A DNA stretch of 64,000 nt from Halichondria panicea (lineage: Eukaryota > Porifera > Demospongiae > Suberitida > Halichondriidae): NCBI RefSeq assembly GCF_963675165.1, contig NC_087377.1, positions 16,245,518 to 16,309,517 of the forward strand, written 5' to 3'. The notes below the pieces were generated by a model. It saw only the letters and a program-made list of their open reading frames with translations. It did not search any database and was not told the DNA's origin. Shown here in pieces: positions 1-11,529 of this stretch; positions within the stretch are counted from its first letter, which is position 1; every line of letters starts with the position of its first letter. Made by a program: the position numbers and the translations under genes.

Positions 1-19
1 TGTTTGCCTATAGTTAAAC

Positions 20-151
20 AGATTAAATTCACCACTGATCTGCTTCATCTTCCCTGATATCAACAACAGCATAGCGAGTTCCAATGACAGACACACGAGC
101 CGTGTCATTCAAGTGGACAGTGAAGTTTTCAAACATCTCTTCCACTGCTCA
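20..151 (-). pseudogene. Inverted fragment of a Calx-beta second-half exon
   Basis: On the minus strand this stretch closely matches the plus-strand sequence at about 57209-57340, which is the second-half exon of a Calx-beta domain in the main gene plus the start of its intron. The match begins inside the exon, so the 5' part of the domain is missing, and a 4-bp difference sits at the old splice donor. In the main gene this exon directly precedes the exon at 57565, whose paralogue lies at 719 in the forward direction. The fragment is therefore in the right order but flipped, as expected if an inversion broke the upstream paralogue. The 19 bases at 1-19 also recur at about 55839-55857. It is unlikely to be expressed as part of the gene at 719. 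Confidence 0.7.
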
Positions 152-574
152 GTAGGAAAACAATGGCGAACTCACCTCTGCATGCACCTATTATATTAGT
201 TTATATTACTTATTAAAGTAGCTTCCACCCTAGCAAATCTGACTTCGAGGGAAAATGATTAGTTAGGGACATATACCCAAGACAACAGAGAACAGTACGC
301 TATCACTAGTTGGTTGTGTAGAGCTACAGTTCTCTAGATTATCTCACTGAAGAACGTGAGGAGAAGAATGAGAAAAAGTTGTTGTTTTTTTGTTTTGCTG
401 TTCTCATAACTTTTTCATACAATGTTCAATTCAGTTCATATTTCACACAAATGTCACAAATGATATGGGCAACAGATATATGAACTCAAAATAAGTCTTT
501 CTTGTGTCTTGGGTGAGATCCAGAGGGGGGATTTTTGCTGTTTTCGACCCAACCCCTAATTAAATCATTGAATT
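152..574. other. Spacer, no gene recognised
   Basis: AT-rich sequence between the inverted exon fragment and the point near 575 where homology to 57420 begins. I see no exon with good splice signals and no recognisable repeat in it. The boundary at about 575 is the likely breakpoint of the duplication or inversion. Confidence 0.5.
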
Positions 575-718
575 TTGGATTTGCATTACTACCTTGACCA
601 CGTAGCGTAGGGGCTAGCCAAATCCGATTAATTATAATGCCTATGTGACCACAAGCTCACAAATTTATTCATTGAGACAACAAATTCCACAATAACGATA
701 TCTTCATCCCGTGCGCAG

Positions 719-3206
<2,488 letters not shown>

Positions 3207-3579
3207 TTATATGTATTAGTAGATTAATTGAACACAAGATTATCCGTCTTTATTTTTGTTGCGTAAGATTTTTGCATAATTACCATAAATAACTATAGAC
3301 TAAACTAAAGGGCGACTTAGATTCGAAAATAAGCACTCTTTTTGGAATGTAAACGTAAATCACTGTTGTACCAGCTGGTTAGCCTCGATCCCAGCCCCTC
3401 TCACTACGTCTTTCTAAGGCAAGTTTTATGAAAATGCTGATTCAGCAAATGTATGAGGCGCATCGCATCCAGGCCGATTAAAATATAGATTACGGTAAAC
3501 AGTTTGCTTATGAATATTCATGATTTTCTTATAATTTTTTTTTGTGAAACTATAAATGCCATGAGAGAAGTTTGAAGCA
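3207..3579. other. Spacer, no gene recognised
   Basis: AT-rich sequence between the last exon of the upstream paralogue and the duplicated block starting near 3580. No exon, polyadenylation signal or repeat could be supported. Confidence 0.45.
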
Positions 3580-3599
3580 CATACATGGACAAAAAGGAC

Positions 3600-3754
3600 A
3601 AAGCAAAAGAAAGGTAAAGGGTACAAAAATAAAATGGAAGGGTACATACAAAGGTTCGGTTTATTGGTGGAAGTGGGCCTCCGACATTATCAGGTCGATA
3701 GCCCCAGATCTGAAGGGGTGTGCACATGACGATCTGGACCCTCTAATAGCTTGA
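3600..3754 (+). pseudogene. Decayed copy of the small open frame at 9766
   Basis: The translation shares the core GSVYWWKW and the stretch APDLKGC-DDLDPL with the frame at 9766-10002. The frame closes just after DLDPLIA, where the other copy reads on with WIDERRRE. I do not recognise the family. It may be a remnant of an exon or of a repeat-encoded protein duplicated with the block. Confidence 0.4.
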
Positions 3755-4308
3755 ATGGATGAGCGAAGGAGGGTAGTCTGGATGATAGCATGGAGGCCAG
3801 TCTAAGGTTGTTGCTTCACGTGCTAGGCACATCGAGTACTAGAGGGGAGAAGGATGCTGCCTGTTACTAAATTATTAGGGCTATAACACACTACATCTAG
3901 ATCTAGCTAGAGACCCGGATTTTTAAGGTTGCTGCTCCTGAACTAGTCGAGCGCCGCCGCCCTCCTTACAGGACATTTCAGGTAAATAACAATTTCCGGA
4001 CAGGACACAGGATAGATCCCAAAATAAGTTCCGGGACAGTTGGCACCAATATTATGTGAAAACCTTTGCGAATGAGCTGTGTGTAATAATTTAGGTTTTG
4101 CGGATTTTATTGTGATCAACCATAGCAAAGTTCGTAAAATTAATGTTTGATGCTCGCAAAAATTCTAATAATACGATATCTTCGAATATCTGATGTCTAA
4201 CTAGATAGACTAGCTAATCAGTTACTTTGCTGGTTCTTTATCAGCGAGTCAGGTTGGTTCTTTGGACTATTTATATCCCAGATCAGGAGCAGCAACCGGG
4301 ACATTTCA

Positions 4309-4400
4309 TGTAAATAGCCAATTTCCGGACGGGACAATCTGAAATAGCCATTTCCGGATGGGACAATCTAATAGCCATTTCCGGACGGGATAATCTGGGA
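4309..4400. repeat. Short tandem repeat, about 27 bp, three copies
   Basis: The word aatagccatttccgga followed by gggacaatct recurs three times with small changes. Copy 2 of the block (near 10480-10510) has a single copy, so the expansion is specific to this side and abuts the LINE insertion. Confidence 0.6.
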
Positions 4401-4454
4401 CTGTCCCGGGAGTTCCGGAGCAGTTAGCCCCTATGATATAATTATAGCATTTGT

Positions 4455-5588
4455 ATGCATGTGAAATTGGCTCATGTCACTCCAATACCCAAATCAAACG
4501 ACAAGTCTGATCCCTTAAACTATCGCCCTATATCGCTACTCTCCATCCTTGTAAAGCTCCTGGAAAAACATATGTATAGTAAAATCTTAGAACATCTAAA
4601 AGATATATCTTTCCTCTCGAATAAACAATGGGGTTTCACTAAAGGAAAATCCACCACAGGTGCGCTGCTTACGGCAGTGCACAATTGGCACAAACTGCTT
4701 GAAGATGGTCAGAGTGTATGTGCAGTCTTTTTTGATTTCAAAAAAGCATTTGACAAGGTTCCTCACTCGATATTGATGAGTAAGCTAACCAATCTGAACC
4801 TAGATCCCCATTTGGTATCTTGGGTAGCAAGCTACCTCAGGAATAGATCACAATATGTCATAATAAATGGAAAGTCATCAAATATCTCGGAGGTTGTGTC
4901 AGGAGTTCCCCAGGGTTCGGTGCTGGGACTTCTTTTCCTAATCTATATAAATGACATCGATCTACATCAAAATGAAGAAAGTCTCTTGCTCTATGCTGAT
5001 GATCTTCTTCTTTACCATCCTATTCAATCTCCTGAAGATTATCTAAAATTGCAAGGAGATATTGATCAACTCCAAGCATGGTCTGAAAGAAATGTACTCT
5101 TGTTTAACCAAAGCAAGTGTAAATACATGACTATATCAAGAAAGTTCAGCCCACCACTTCCCAACATGTGTCTCAATATCAGTGGACGTCCCCTACTTAA
5201 AGTTGACCACTACAAGTACCTTGGCGTGTGGATCTCTCACGACCTCTCATGGTCAAAACACACAGAAGGAATGTGCAGAAATGCCTGCAAGCAGGTTGGT
5301 ATAATTTACCGACAGTTCTATGGCCACTCGTCACTAGAATGTTTAAGACAACTCTACATCTCACTTGTGAGATCAAAACTGGAATATGCTGCCCCTGTTT
5401 GGGATCCACACCAAAAAATAAATTCTCACAAAATAGAAAAAGTACAAAAGTTTGCCCTTAAAATCTGCACAAAACTTTGGAATAGGGACTACGACTCCCT
5501 ATTAGATACTGTGGACCTACCGTCCCTTTCCACAAGAAGATTGTACCTGAAACTATCATACCTTAATTTACCAGGTAATAAATGGTAA
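4455..5588 (+). pseudogene. LINE reverse transcriptase fragment
   Basis: The 377-residue open frame contains the RT fingers and palm in order: NYRPISLL near residue 23, the QWGFTKGKST region near 58, the catalytic VFFDFKKAFDKVPH block near 90, SGVPQGSVLG near 148, the YADD catalytic box near 180, and the C-terminal KYLGVWI and LEYAAPVWDPH blocks. These are hallmarks of CR1/L2/Jockey-like non-LTR elements. Coding similarity continues beyond the stop at 5588 in a second frame and then a third up to about 5815, so at least two frameshifts have broken the 3' part. The upstream endonuclease part is absent. It is a dead copy, unrelated to the Calx-beta genes apart from lying between them. Confidence 0.9.
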
Positions 5589-5815
5589 CTTTAAATTCCC
5601 TGATCCACCACTGGAAAGAAGAGTATGCCCTCTCAATCTAAGAAGCACAAAAAATATACAGTTTGAAAGACCAATTTGCAGAACAAATGCATATGCGAAC
5701 TCTTTTTTCCCAAAAGCAATAATTATCTGTATGGAATGAATTACCACTGGAGCTGCAGGAAAGTACATCGATTTTGTCATTTAAGAGAAATGTACTCTGT
5801 CACTTGCTAATATTA

Positions 5816-5936
5816 CACTGTAAAAACAAATTGGTTGAAATAACCCATTTTTGGTTGCCTGAATTGCAAAATTGCTGCAAAATTGCAATTCAGGCAACCA
5901 AAAATGGGTTATTTAAACCCATTTGTTTTTACAGTG
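5816..5936. mobile_element. Foldback MITE nested in the LINE
   Basis: A 121-bp near-perfect palindrome starting cactgtaaaaacaaa and ending with its reverse complement, flanked on both sides by TA (5814-5815 and 5937-5938). The TA target duplication and lack of coding capacity fit a Tc1/mariner-type MITE. It interrupts the decayed 3' part of the LINE. Confidence 0.85.
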
Positions 5937-6285
5937 TAGTCTTTATTTTTAATTTGTACACGCTATTGTAAGTAATATATACAGGGCACACATATTAGGT
6001 TAGCGTAATATGCTACTAGTGTATCCATGCATTTTGCAGAATTATTATAAAAAATAAAAATAAAAAAAATAAAAAAGTATATATGGGACACCACTTCCTT
6101 ATGACATCACACAGTTGTCTTGCCTTTTCTGACTGACGGTATAGGCGTAGCTTGGATTGATATGAACCACTATATGGCTGCATGCACAACAATCTCAAAC
6201 ATTTTTAATGCCGAAAAAAGTAACCTAATATTTATCACTGCACTGCATGCGTGTATACACATGGTTTTTGTCAATAATACAGGTG

Positions 6286-6293
6286 TATAAAAG
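6286..6293 (+). promoter_or_regulatory. TATA box of the first promoter copy
   Basis: TATAAAAG lies 89 bp upstream of the signal-peptide ATG at 6375. The same box and surrounding sequence are kept at 10737-10744 in the duplicate. Spacing predicts a start site near 6316 and a 5' leader of about 60 bases. Confidence 0.6.
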
Positions 6294-6374
6294 CTTAACA
6301 CATTGCTTGCTGAATGCATTTTTCAAGTTACTCAGTTTTAGTTTTTGACATATTGGTACCACAAAGCGGGTGCC

Positions 6375-7111
6375 ATGTTTACAATTCTACTGAGAGTTTT
6401 TGCTATTTGCCTGTGTGTACAGGTAGTCAAGTCTCAAGGTTAGCTATACGTACGAACACGTGACAGTATATACACACGCATGTATGTATAGCCAGCTGTG
6501 TGTATAGGCTGTTAAATTAAACGAGCATATAATTATGCATAAATGAGGTACTCATAGCTGCATTTGTATATCGATTTAGCTGTATATAGCGCAATTAATA
6601 TTCAGTATTGTGTATAGCTCAACAATTACTGTCTGCACTGCCAAAGCACTGTGGTAGTAATAACAGTATATACGAACTGCTGCATGTAAATCAACATTAT
6701 TTTGTGATTGTACTGTTCGCTTATAGCTGTTAGCTTCATAGTTACTGATTAATGTATCAAAGTTGCAGTACCAAACGAAAGATATCTACTTTTAATTTAG
6801 AGGTGTATTACTATTATCTCCTTATTTCCTTACACTCTTCTTTGCAGTGCCGAGTATCATCACTCATCCGTTAAACCAAACTATTGTTGTGGGTGAGACT
6901 GTAACGTTCTTTGTAGTAGCTGACGGTGAAATGAAATATGAATGGTATTTTGGTAATGTTATCTTTCGCAATGATAAGGACGTTCGTGGAGCCAATACTA
7001 ATATATTGACACTTACGAATGTGGTACAAGCAAATGTAGGCAATTATTTCGTCAGGGCATCAAACATGGATGGCTCAGTTGACTCTTATCCTGCTACTCT
7101 AACCGTTATGT
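6375..7111 (+). CDS. Signal-peptide exon plus Ig exon, copy 1 (alternative first exons)
   Basis: Exon 6375-6438 encodes a start Met, a hydrophobic core (ILLRVFAICLCVQVV) and a likely cleavage after KSQ. It ends with a GT donor in phase 1. Exon 6848-7111 (264 nt, phase 1-1) encodes an Ig-like domain: PSIITHPLNQ start, the conserved Trp in YEW, LTLTNV, and NYFVRASN. Both canonical Ig cysteine positions are Val. The duplicates are 10829-10892 and 11266-11529. Because frames match, this exon pair could splice into 11266 or 12788, giving an alternative N-terminus with one extra or a swapped Ig domain. It may instead be the start of a separate gene that lost its body, since no Calx-beta exon follows before the second promoter. 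RNA evidence is needed to choose. Confidence 0.65.
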
Positions 7112-7995
7112 GTAAGTCCTCCTGTGTAGCTTCTGTTGACAGATCGATGTTTGTTGTCTATAGGTATAGGTACAAGAAGCGATCTGTCTAAATTAACTAA
7201 ATTAACTAAATTAGTTAAGGGCAATTACGTGACGGTTGTGACTATTGTTATACCCATTTGGAACCGGTATACCAAACGAAAGACTCGCAAATGAGAGAGC
7301 ATGCACATGCATCTAGCATGCTTCCCATGCTCTTTGCACCAGTTAGAAATGCATTATAAGAATTGTACATGCATGCATGCAGTGTCTGCAAATGATTAAC
7401 TATATACGCATATTCGAAACCATTTGAGTATATACGTACATGTTAGTTGTGTTCAGGAGTATACATTTGAGGGTATATGAAAAACCTTGAACACGTGCAA
7501 TAATTAATTATTTAGGGAGGCCATAACGTAGGATTGTCCCAACGATACAAGTGATTTTTCTGAAAGCTTCAATGCATGGTTTATACTTTCTAACGGTTTG
7601 GTTTTCTATCACACACTGTTATCACCTGTTGATTGTCAGTGATTCTGGAATGTACCGTGGCATGTGCAGCCAGAGGAGGTACGACACGCGTGCATGGTTA
7701 CGCCCACGCTCAATGTTATTGCAGCCTAATCGAGGCACGCGTGTCTCTGATGTGCAGCCACTCTATTAAACTGTTGGTAAGCGTGCACATGCAGTGACAA
7801 TGTGACGTCACAAGTAAATTTGCCTGATTTGTTTGATTAATTGCGCTAATGATTCACAATCAATTTGTTGGCTGTATGAAATTGTTGATTCTCATTTCGT
7901 TACTACGTGCATTAAGTTGGAAAGTTTGGCAGGCTTCAAGCAAACAAGATGTGTTGTAAAAGCACAATGGTTTACTGTTAAAGACCCTTTATAAA

Positions 7996-9593
7996 GTAAC
8001 TGTTATACAGTAGATATAATCGTGCCTTATATCCCATTGCTATGTTGTTGCCAAGTGCAATATGCAGCATAATGCACTGCTGAAAGTCAAATTGCACTGA
8101 TCGCAAAGTCATAATGCACTAACCACAAAACGCCCCTCTGGCACATTAGACAGACAATTAATTATCATGAGAAATAACAAGTATCAAAGTAAAGCCATGC
8201 AGGAATGTTCAGTACTGCTGGACTGGAGCTGGAGCTTCTTCTTTGCAACCTTAAAGTGGGTGTTGGCCTCGCCTCTCAGTCAATCCAACGTGTGCAAAAT
8301 TCACACGTGGTACAGTTGAGTGGGTGTGATCACTCCCCTTGAGGTACTGCAATCTGATTGGAGCTGGTGGAATTGTTGGATTTCCAACAACAGAACAAAA
8401 CTGTGGATAGGCTTGATTCCCAACCTCCTTCCGGGCAACGGTAGAGGGCGGCGGCGCCCGACTACACAAGAAGCACATGAAACTTTAAATCTTCAATTAA
8501 TACTAGATCTAGTGCAGATCCATACAGGGTATTAAAATTAATGTGCTCATGCATCCCAACATGTTGTAAGACTATTGAAATTAATACAGCAAACATTGTT
8601 TTATTGCACAAAAAACAATCATTATTGTGAAAGAACATTCTGCCATTTGTGTTCGCCTCTTCACTTATGAGGCAGAGCAGTCTGATTTGTTCTATAGCCT
8701 CGGTCCCAAGGACAATGCTGCAATAGCCCCAGTAGAACTCCACTCAAAATTTGAATATGTACTCAGTGTAGCACAAGCCACACAGTAATGATGCACAGGA
8801 ACATGGGTAATTAATCCAGAAATGAGAAGTGAACGACAGACTCTTTGTAGACCAAGACGTTGCAGATCTCAAGGATTGCTTTCACTTGTACAGTACGGCC
8901 TGGGAAATGGTGAAACAACAATTACAAGTGAGATAGTATGAAACTAAAGTGGAGTAAATGGACATAATTTATAGCGGAAAAGAAGAAACAAGAGTGAAGG
9001 TGGTGCGAAGGGTCTGTCTTTACAAACAACAAACAAGCGTTACTAATACTAGATCTACATCAGACATGTATCTATACCATACCATGTACCAGCTAGCTAT
9101 TGTGTATACTGCATGTACTGAACTGAGATGATATAATTATAATTTTATAGACTGGAGTCTTCCTAATTTTATCTTACTTGTGCCATAGATAGTAGAGGAT
9201 ACATGGTTCACCACAAGGAGGCTAGCAATGACTGCAGTCTGTTCCCTCTAGCCCCAGGCCCTAGCTAGCTCTCATATCTCATCTCTCAAGCTCTGAAGAA
9301 AATGGTGATTTGACAGTTTGAATATTAACGGTTTTTTACCATTAAAACGTGTGTTTATATGCAAGGTTCAAAGGTTGACATTGGACATATTCCTGTATTT
9401 AGTCGCTTTCGGCTGCTCAGATTCTGTCCAGGCTGCGCAAGGATTTGAGTGTGGACAGCAGCCCTGGTGTGTGGACGAGCTCTCTTTTCCTAGTTTTCTT
9501 CTTGTTTGAATAGTGTTGCTATGTGGTAGTCATGCAGCTTGATGCATAGCAACCAGTCAGCCAATCAGATGGGACAAATTATATCAATTAATG
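7996..9593. other. Spacer between duplicated promoter blocks, no gene recognised
   Basis: About 1.6 kb present only between the two block copies. Short open frames (for example 8320-8535 and 9318-9509) have no recognisable motif or matching splice signals. I see no tRNA or rRNA. The sequence may contain old repeats that I cannot name. Confidence 0.45.
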
Positions 9594-9692
9594 CACAGTG
9601 CCTCGGGGTTTATGACAGTAAACCACACCTCCCCCTCGGGCTTACGCCCTCGTAGTCGGGAGGTTTACTGTCATAAACCCCTCTACACTGTA
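9594..9692. mobile_element. Foldback element with 30-bp arms
   Basis: Arms ggggtttatgacagtaaacc and its reverse complement flank a GC-richer loop of about 25 bp. The outer ends acagtg and cactgt also pair. There is no coding capacity. It is a small foldback or MITE-like element of unknown family. Confidence 0.75.
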
Positions 9693-9765
9693 CATTAACT
9701 ATTAAATACGTATACAGGGGAATGGGCTTCTATGTAGACACAATGAAAGGTGGAGGGTACAGAAA

Positions 9766-10002
9766 ATGAAGAGGATAAAGGGTACAATCAAAGGTTCAGT
9801 TTATTGGTGGAGGTGGGTCTCCGAGATCACTAGGTCGATGGCCCCAGATCTAAAGGGGTGTCCACTTGACGATCTGGACCCTCTGATGGCTTGGATCGAT
9901 GAGCGAAGGAGGGAAAAGATTAGTCGGCAACGGAGCCAGCATAGTGTGCTGCTGTATGATTGGTCCCATTTAGATGCTAACATCGAAGCGAGTCTCTTGT
10001 AG
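9766..10002 (+). other. Small open frame of unknown function
   Basis: A 78-codon frame with a basic start, a GSVYWWRW tract, APDLKGC and DDLDPLMAWIDERRRE, and an SH-DANIEASLL end. It has no signal peptide or membrane segment. A decayed homologue lies at 3600-3754 in the paralogous block. I do not recognise a family; it could be a relic exon of a repeat-derived protein. Confidence 0.3.
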
Positions 10003-10736
10003 AATGTCTAATGTAGGATAATGCTGTTCTGTAATCATTGCTAAACCACATCCAAAACGTCATATCCGGTCGTAAATTACATTGAAAACCTTGTTTGGGA
10101 CTGGCCCCGGTAAACGGAATTGCGAGTGGCCGTACGTACTTCACGGTGAGTTTTGTCAGTAAACATAATTATAGCTAGCATTCCGTGCCAAGCCAAATGG
10201 CCGGTATATCGAGGTGGCCGTACTTCAGAGAGCCGGAATAGCGAGAGTCTACTGTAGTAGTAATAATTTAGGTTTTGCGGATTTTATTGTGATCAACCAT
10301 AGCAAAGTTCGCAAATGTTTGATGCTCGAAAAAATTCTAGTAATATAATATTTTCGAATGTCTGATATCTAACTAGATAGACTAGCTAATCAGTTACTTT
10401 GTTGGTTCTTTATCAGCCAGTCAGGTTGGTTCTTTGGACTATTTATATCCCAGCTCAGGAGCAGCAACCGGGGACATTTCAGGTAAATAGCCAATCTCCG
10501 GACGGGACAATCTGAAAGTTATATATGGGATACCACTTCCTGATGACATCACACAGTTGTCTTGCCTTTTCTGACTGACGGTATAGACGTAGCTTGGGTT
10601 GATATGAACCCCTATATGGCTTGCATCACAACAATCACAAATTTTTAATGCCGAAAAAATGTTAAAAAGTAACCTAATATTATTACTGCACTGCATGCGT
10701 GTATACACATGGTTTTTGTCAATAATACCCTAGGTG

Positions 10737-10744
10737 TATAAAAG
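10737..10744 (+). promoter_or_regulatory. TATA box of the main gene
   Basis: TATAAAAG lies 92 bp upstream of the ATG at 10829, inside sequence shared with the first promoter copy. Conservation of box and spacing between two diverged copies supports a core promoter. Confidence 0.6.
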
Positions 10745-10828
10745 CTTAACACATTGCTTGCTGAATGCATTTTTCAAGTTACTCAGTTTTAGTTTTTGAC
10801 ATTATATTGGTACCACAAAGCGGGTGCC

Positions 10829-11529
10829 ATGTTTACAATTCTACTGAGAGTTTTTGCTATTTTCCTGTTTGTACAGGTAGTCAAGTCTCAAGGTTAGCTA
10901 TACGTACGAACACGTGACAGTACACACGCATGCATGTGTATAGCCAGCTGTGTGTATAGGCTGTGAGCATATGTAGAAATGAGGTACGCATAGCTGCATT
11001 TGCATGTCGCAATATTTTGATTTAGCTGTATGTAGCAGTATTGTGTATAGCTCAACAATTACTGTCTGCACTGCCAAAGTACGTACTGTGGTAGTAATAA
11101 TTATATAAACTGCCGCATGTAAATGAACATTATTTTGTGATTGTGAGCTTCATAGTTTAGAGAAGTTACTGATTAATGTATCAAAGTTGCAGTACCAAAC
11201 GAAAGATATCTACTTTTAGATGTGTATACTATTATCTCCTTATTTCCTTACACTCTTCTTTGCAGTGCCGAGTATCATCACTCATCCGTTAAACCAAACT
11301 ATTGTTGTGGGTGAGACTGTAACGTTCTTTGTAGTAGCTGAAGATGTAATGAAATATGAATGGTATTTCGGTAACGTTATCTTTCGCAATGGTAAGGACG
11401 TTCGTGGAGCCACTACTAATATTTTGACACTTACGAATGTGGTACAAGAAAATGCAGACAATTATTTCGTCAGGGTATCAAACTCAGATGGTTCAGTTGA
11501 CTCTTATCCTGCTACTCTAACTGTTGTGT
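10829..11529 (+). CDS. Signal-peptide exon and first Ig exon of the main gene
   Basis: Exon 10829-10892 encodes a 21-residue signal peptide (MFTILLRVFAIFLFVQVVKSQ) ending in phase 1 before a GT donor. Exon 11266-11529 encodes an Ig-like domain of 88 residues: PSIITHPLNQ start, Trp in YEWYFGN, LTLTNVVQE, and the final strand NYFVRVSN-DGSVDSYPATLTV. The canonical Ig cysteines are replaced by Val, as in many bacterial-type Ig domains. The following intron (11530-12787) is the longest at the 5' end, and its 3' part was copied with the internal Ig exons. The start is chosen because the ATG opens a clear signal peptide and is conserved in the paralogous exon at 6375. Confidence 0.75.

Larger units (their letters stand above)
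4345..6076 (+). mobile_element. 5'-truncated non-LTR retrotransposon (LINE), decayed
   Basis: The body encodes a reverse transcriptase of the non-LTR class and ends in an A-rich tail (about 6046-6075). No endonuclease domain is present, so the element is truncated at its 5' end, as is common after target-primed reverse transcription. The paralogous block reads straight across the site near 10508, giving a natural empty site and placing the insertion after the block duplication. The exact 5' boundary is uncertain because a short tandem repeat lies at 4309-4400. A MITE is nested at 5816-5936. Confidence 0.85.
3580..7995. repeat. Segmental duplication, copy 1 (with LINE insertion)
   Basis: This block is collinear with about 9745-12430. 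Shared parts are 3640-3770 with 9785-9910, about 4085-4344 with 10258-10508, and 6077-7995 with 10513-12433. The shared part carries the promoter, signal-peptide exon and first Ig exon of the gene family. Copy 1 is longer because a LINE fragment sits at about 4345-6076, where copy 2 is uninterrupted. Small indels throughout show the copies have diverged, unlike the near-identical array further right. Confidence 0.85.

Noticed and set aside
4455-5588. Retrovirus-like or LTR element
   Set aside because: The RT is of the non-LTR type, there is an A-rich tail, and no LTR, protease, RNase H-integrase or envelope sequence is seen.
8251-8743. Short frames in the spacer as genes
   Set aside because: They overlap on both strands, lack motifs, and have no copy-to-copy conservation to support coding.
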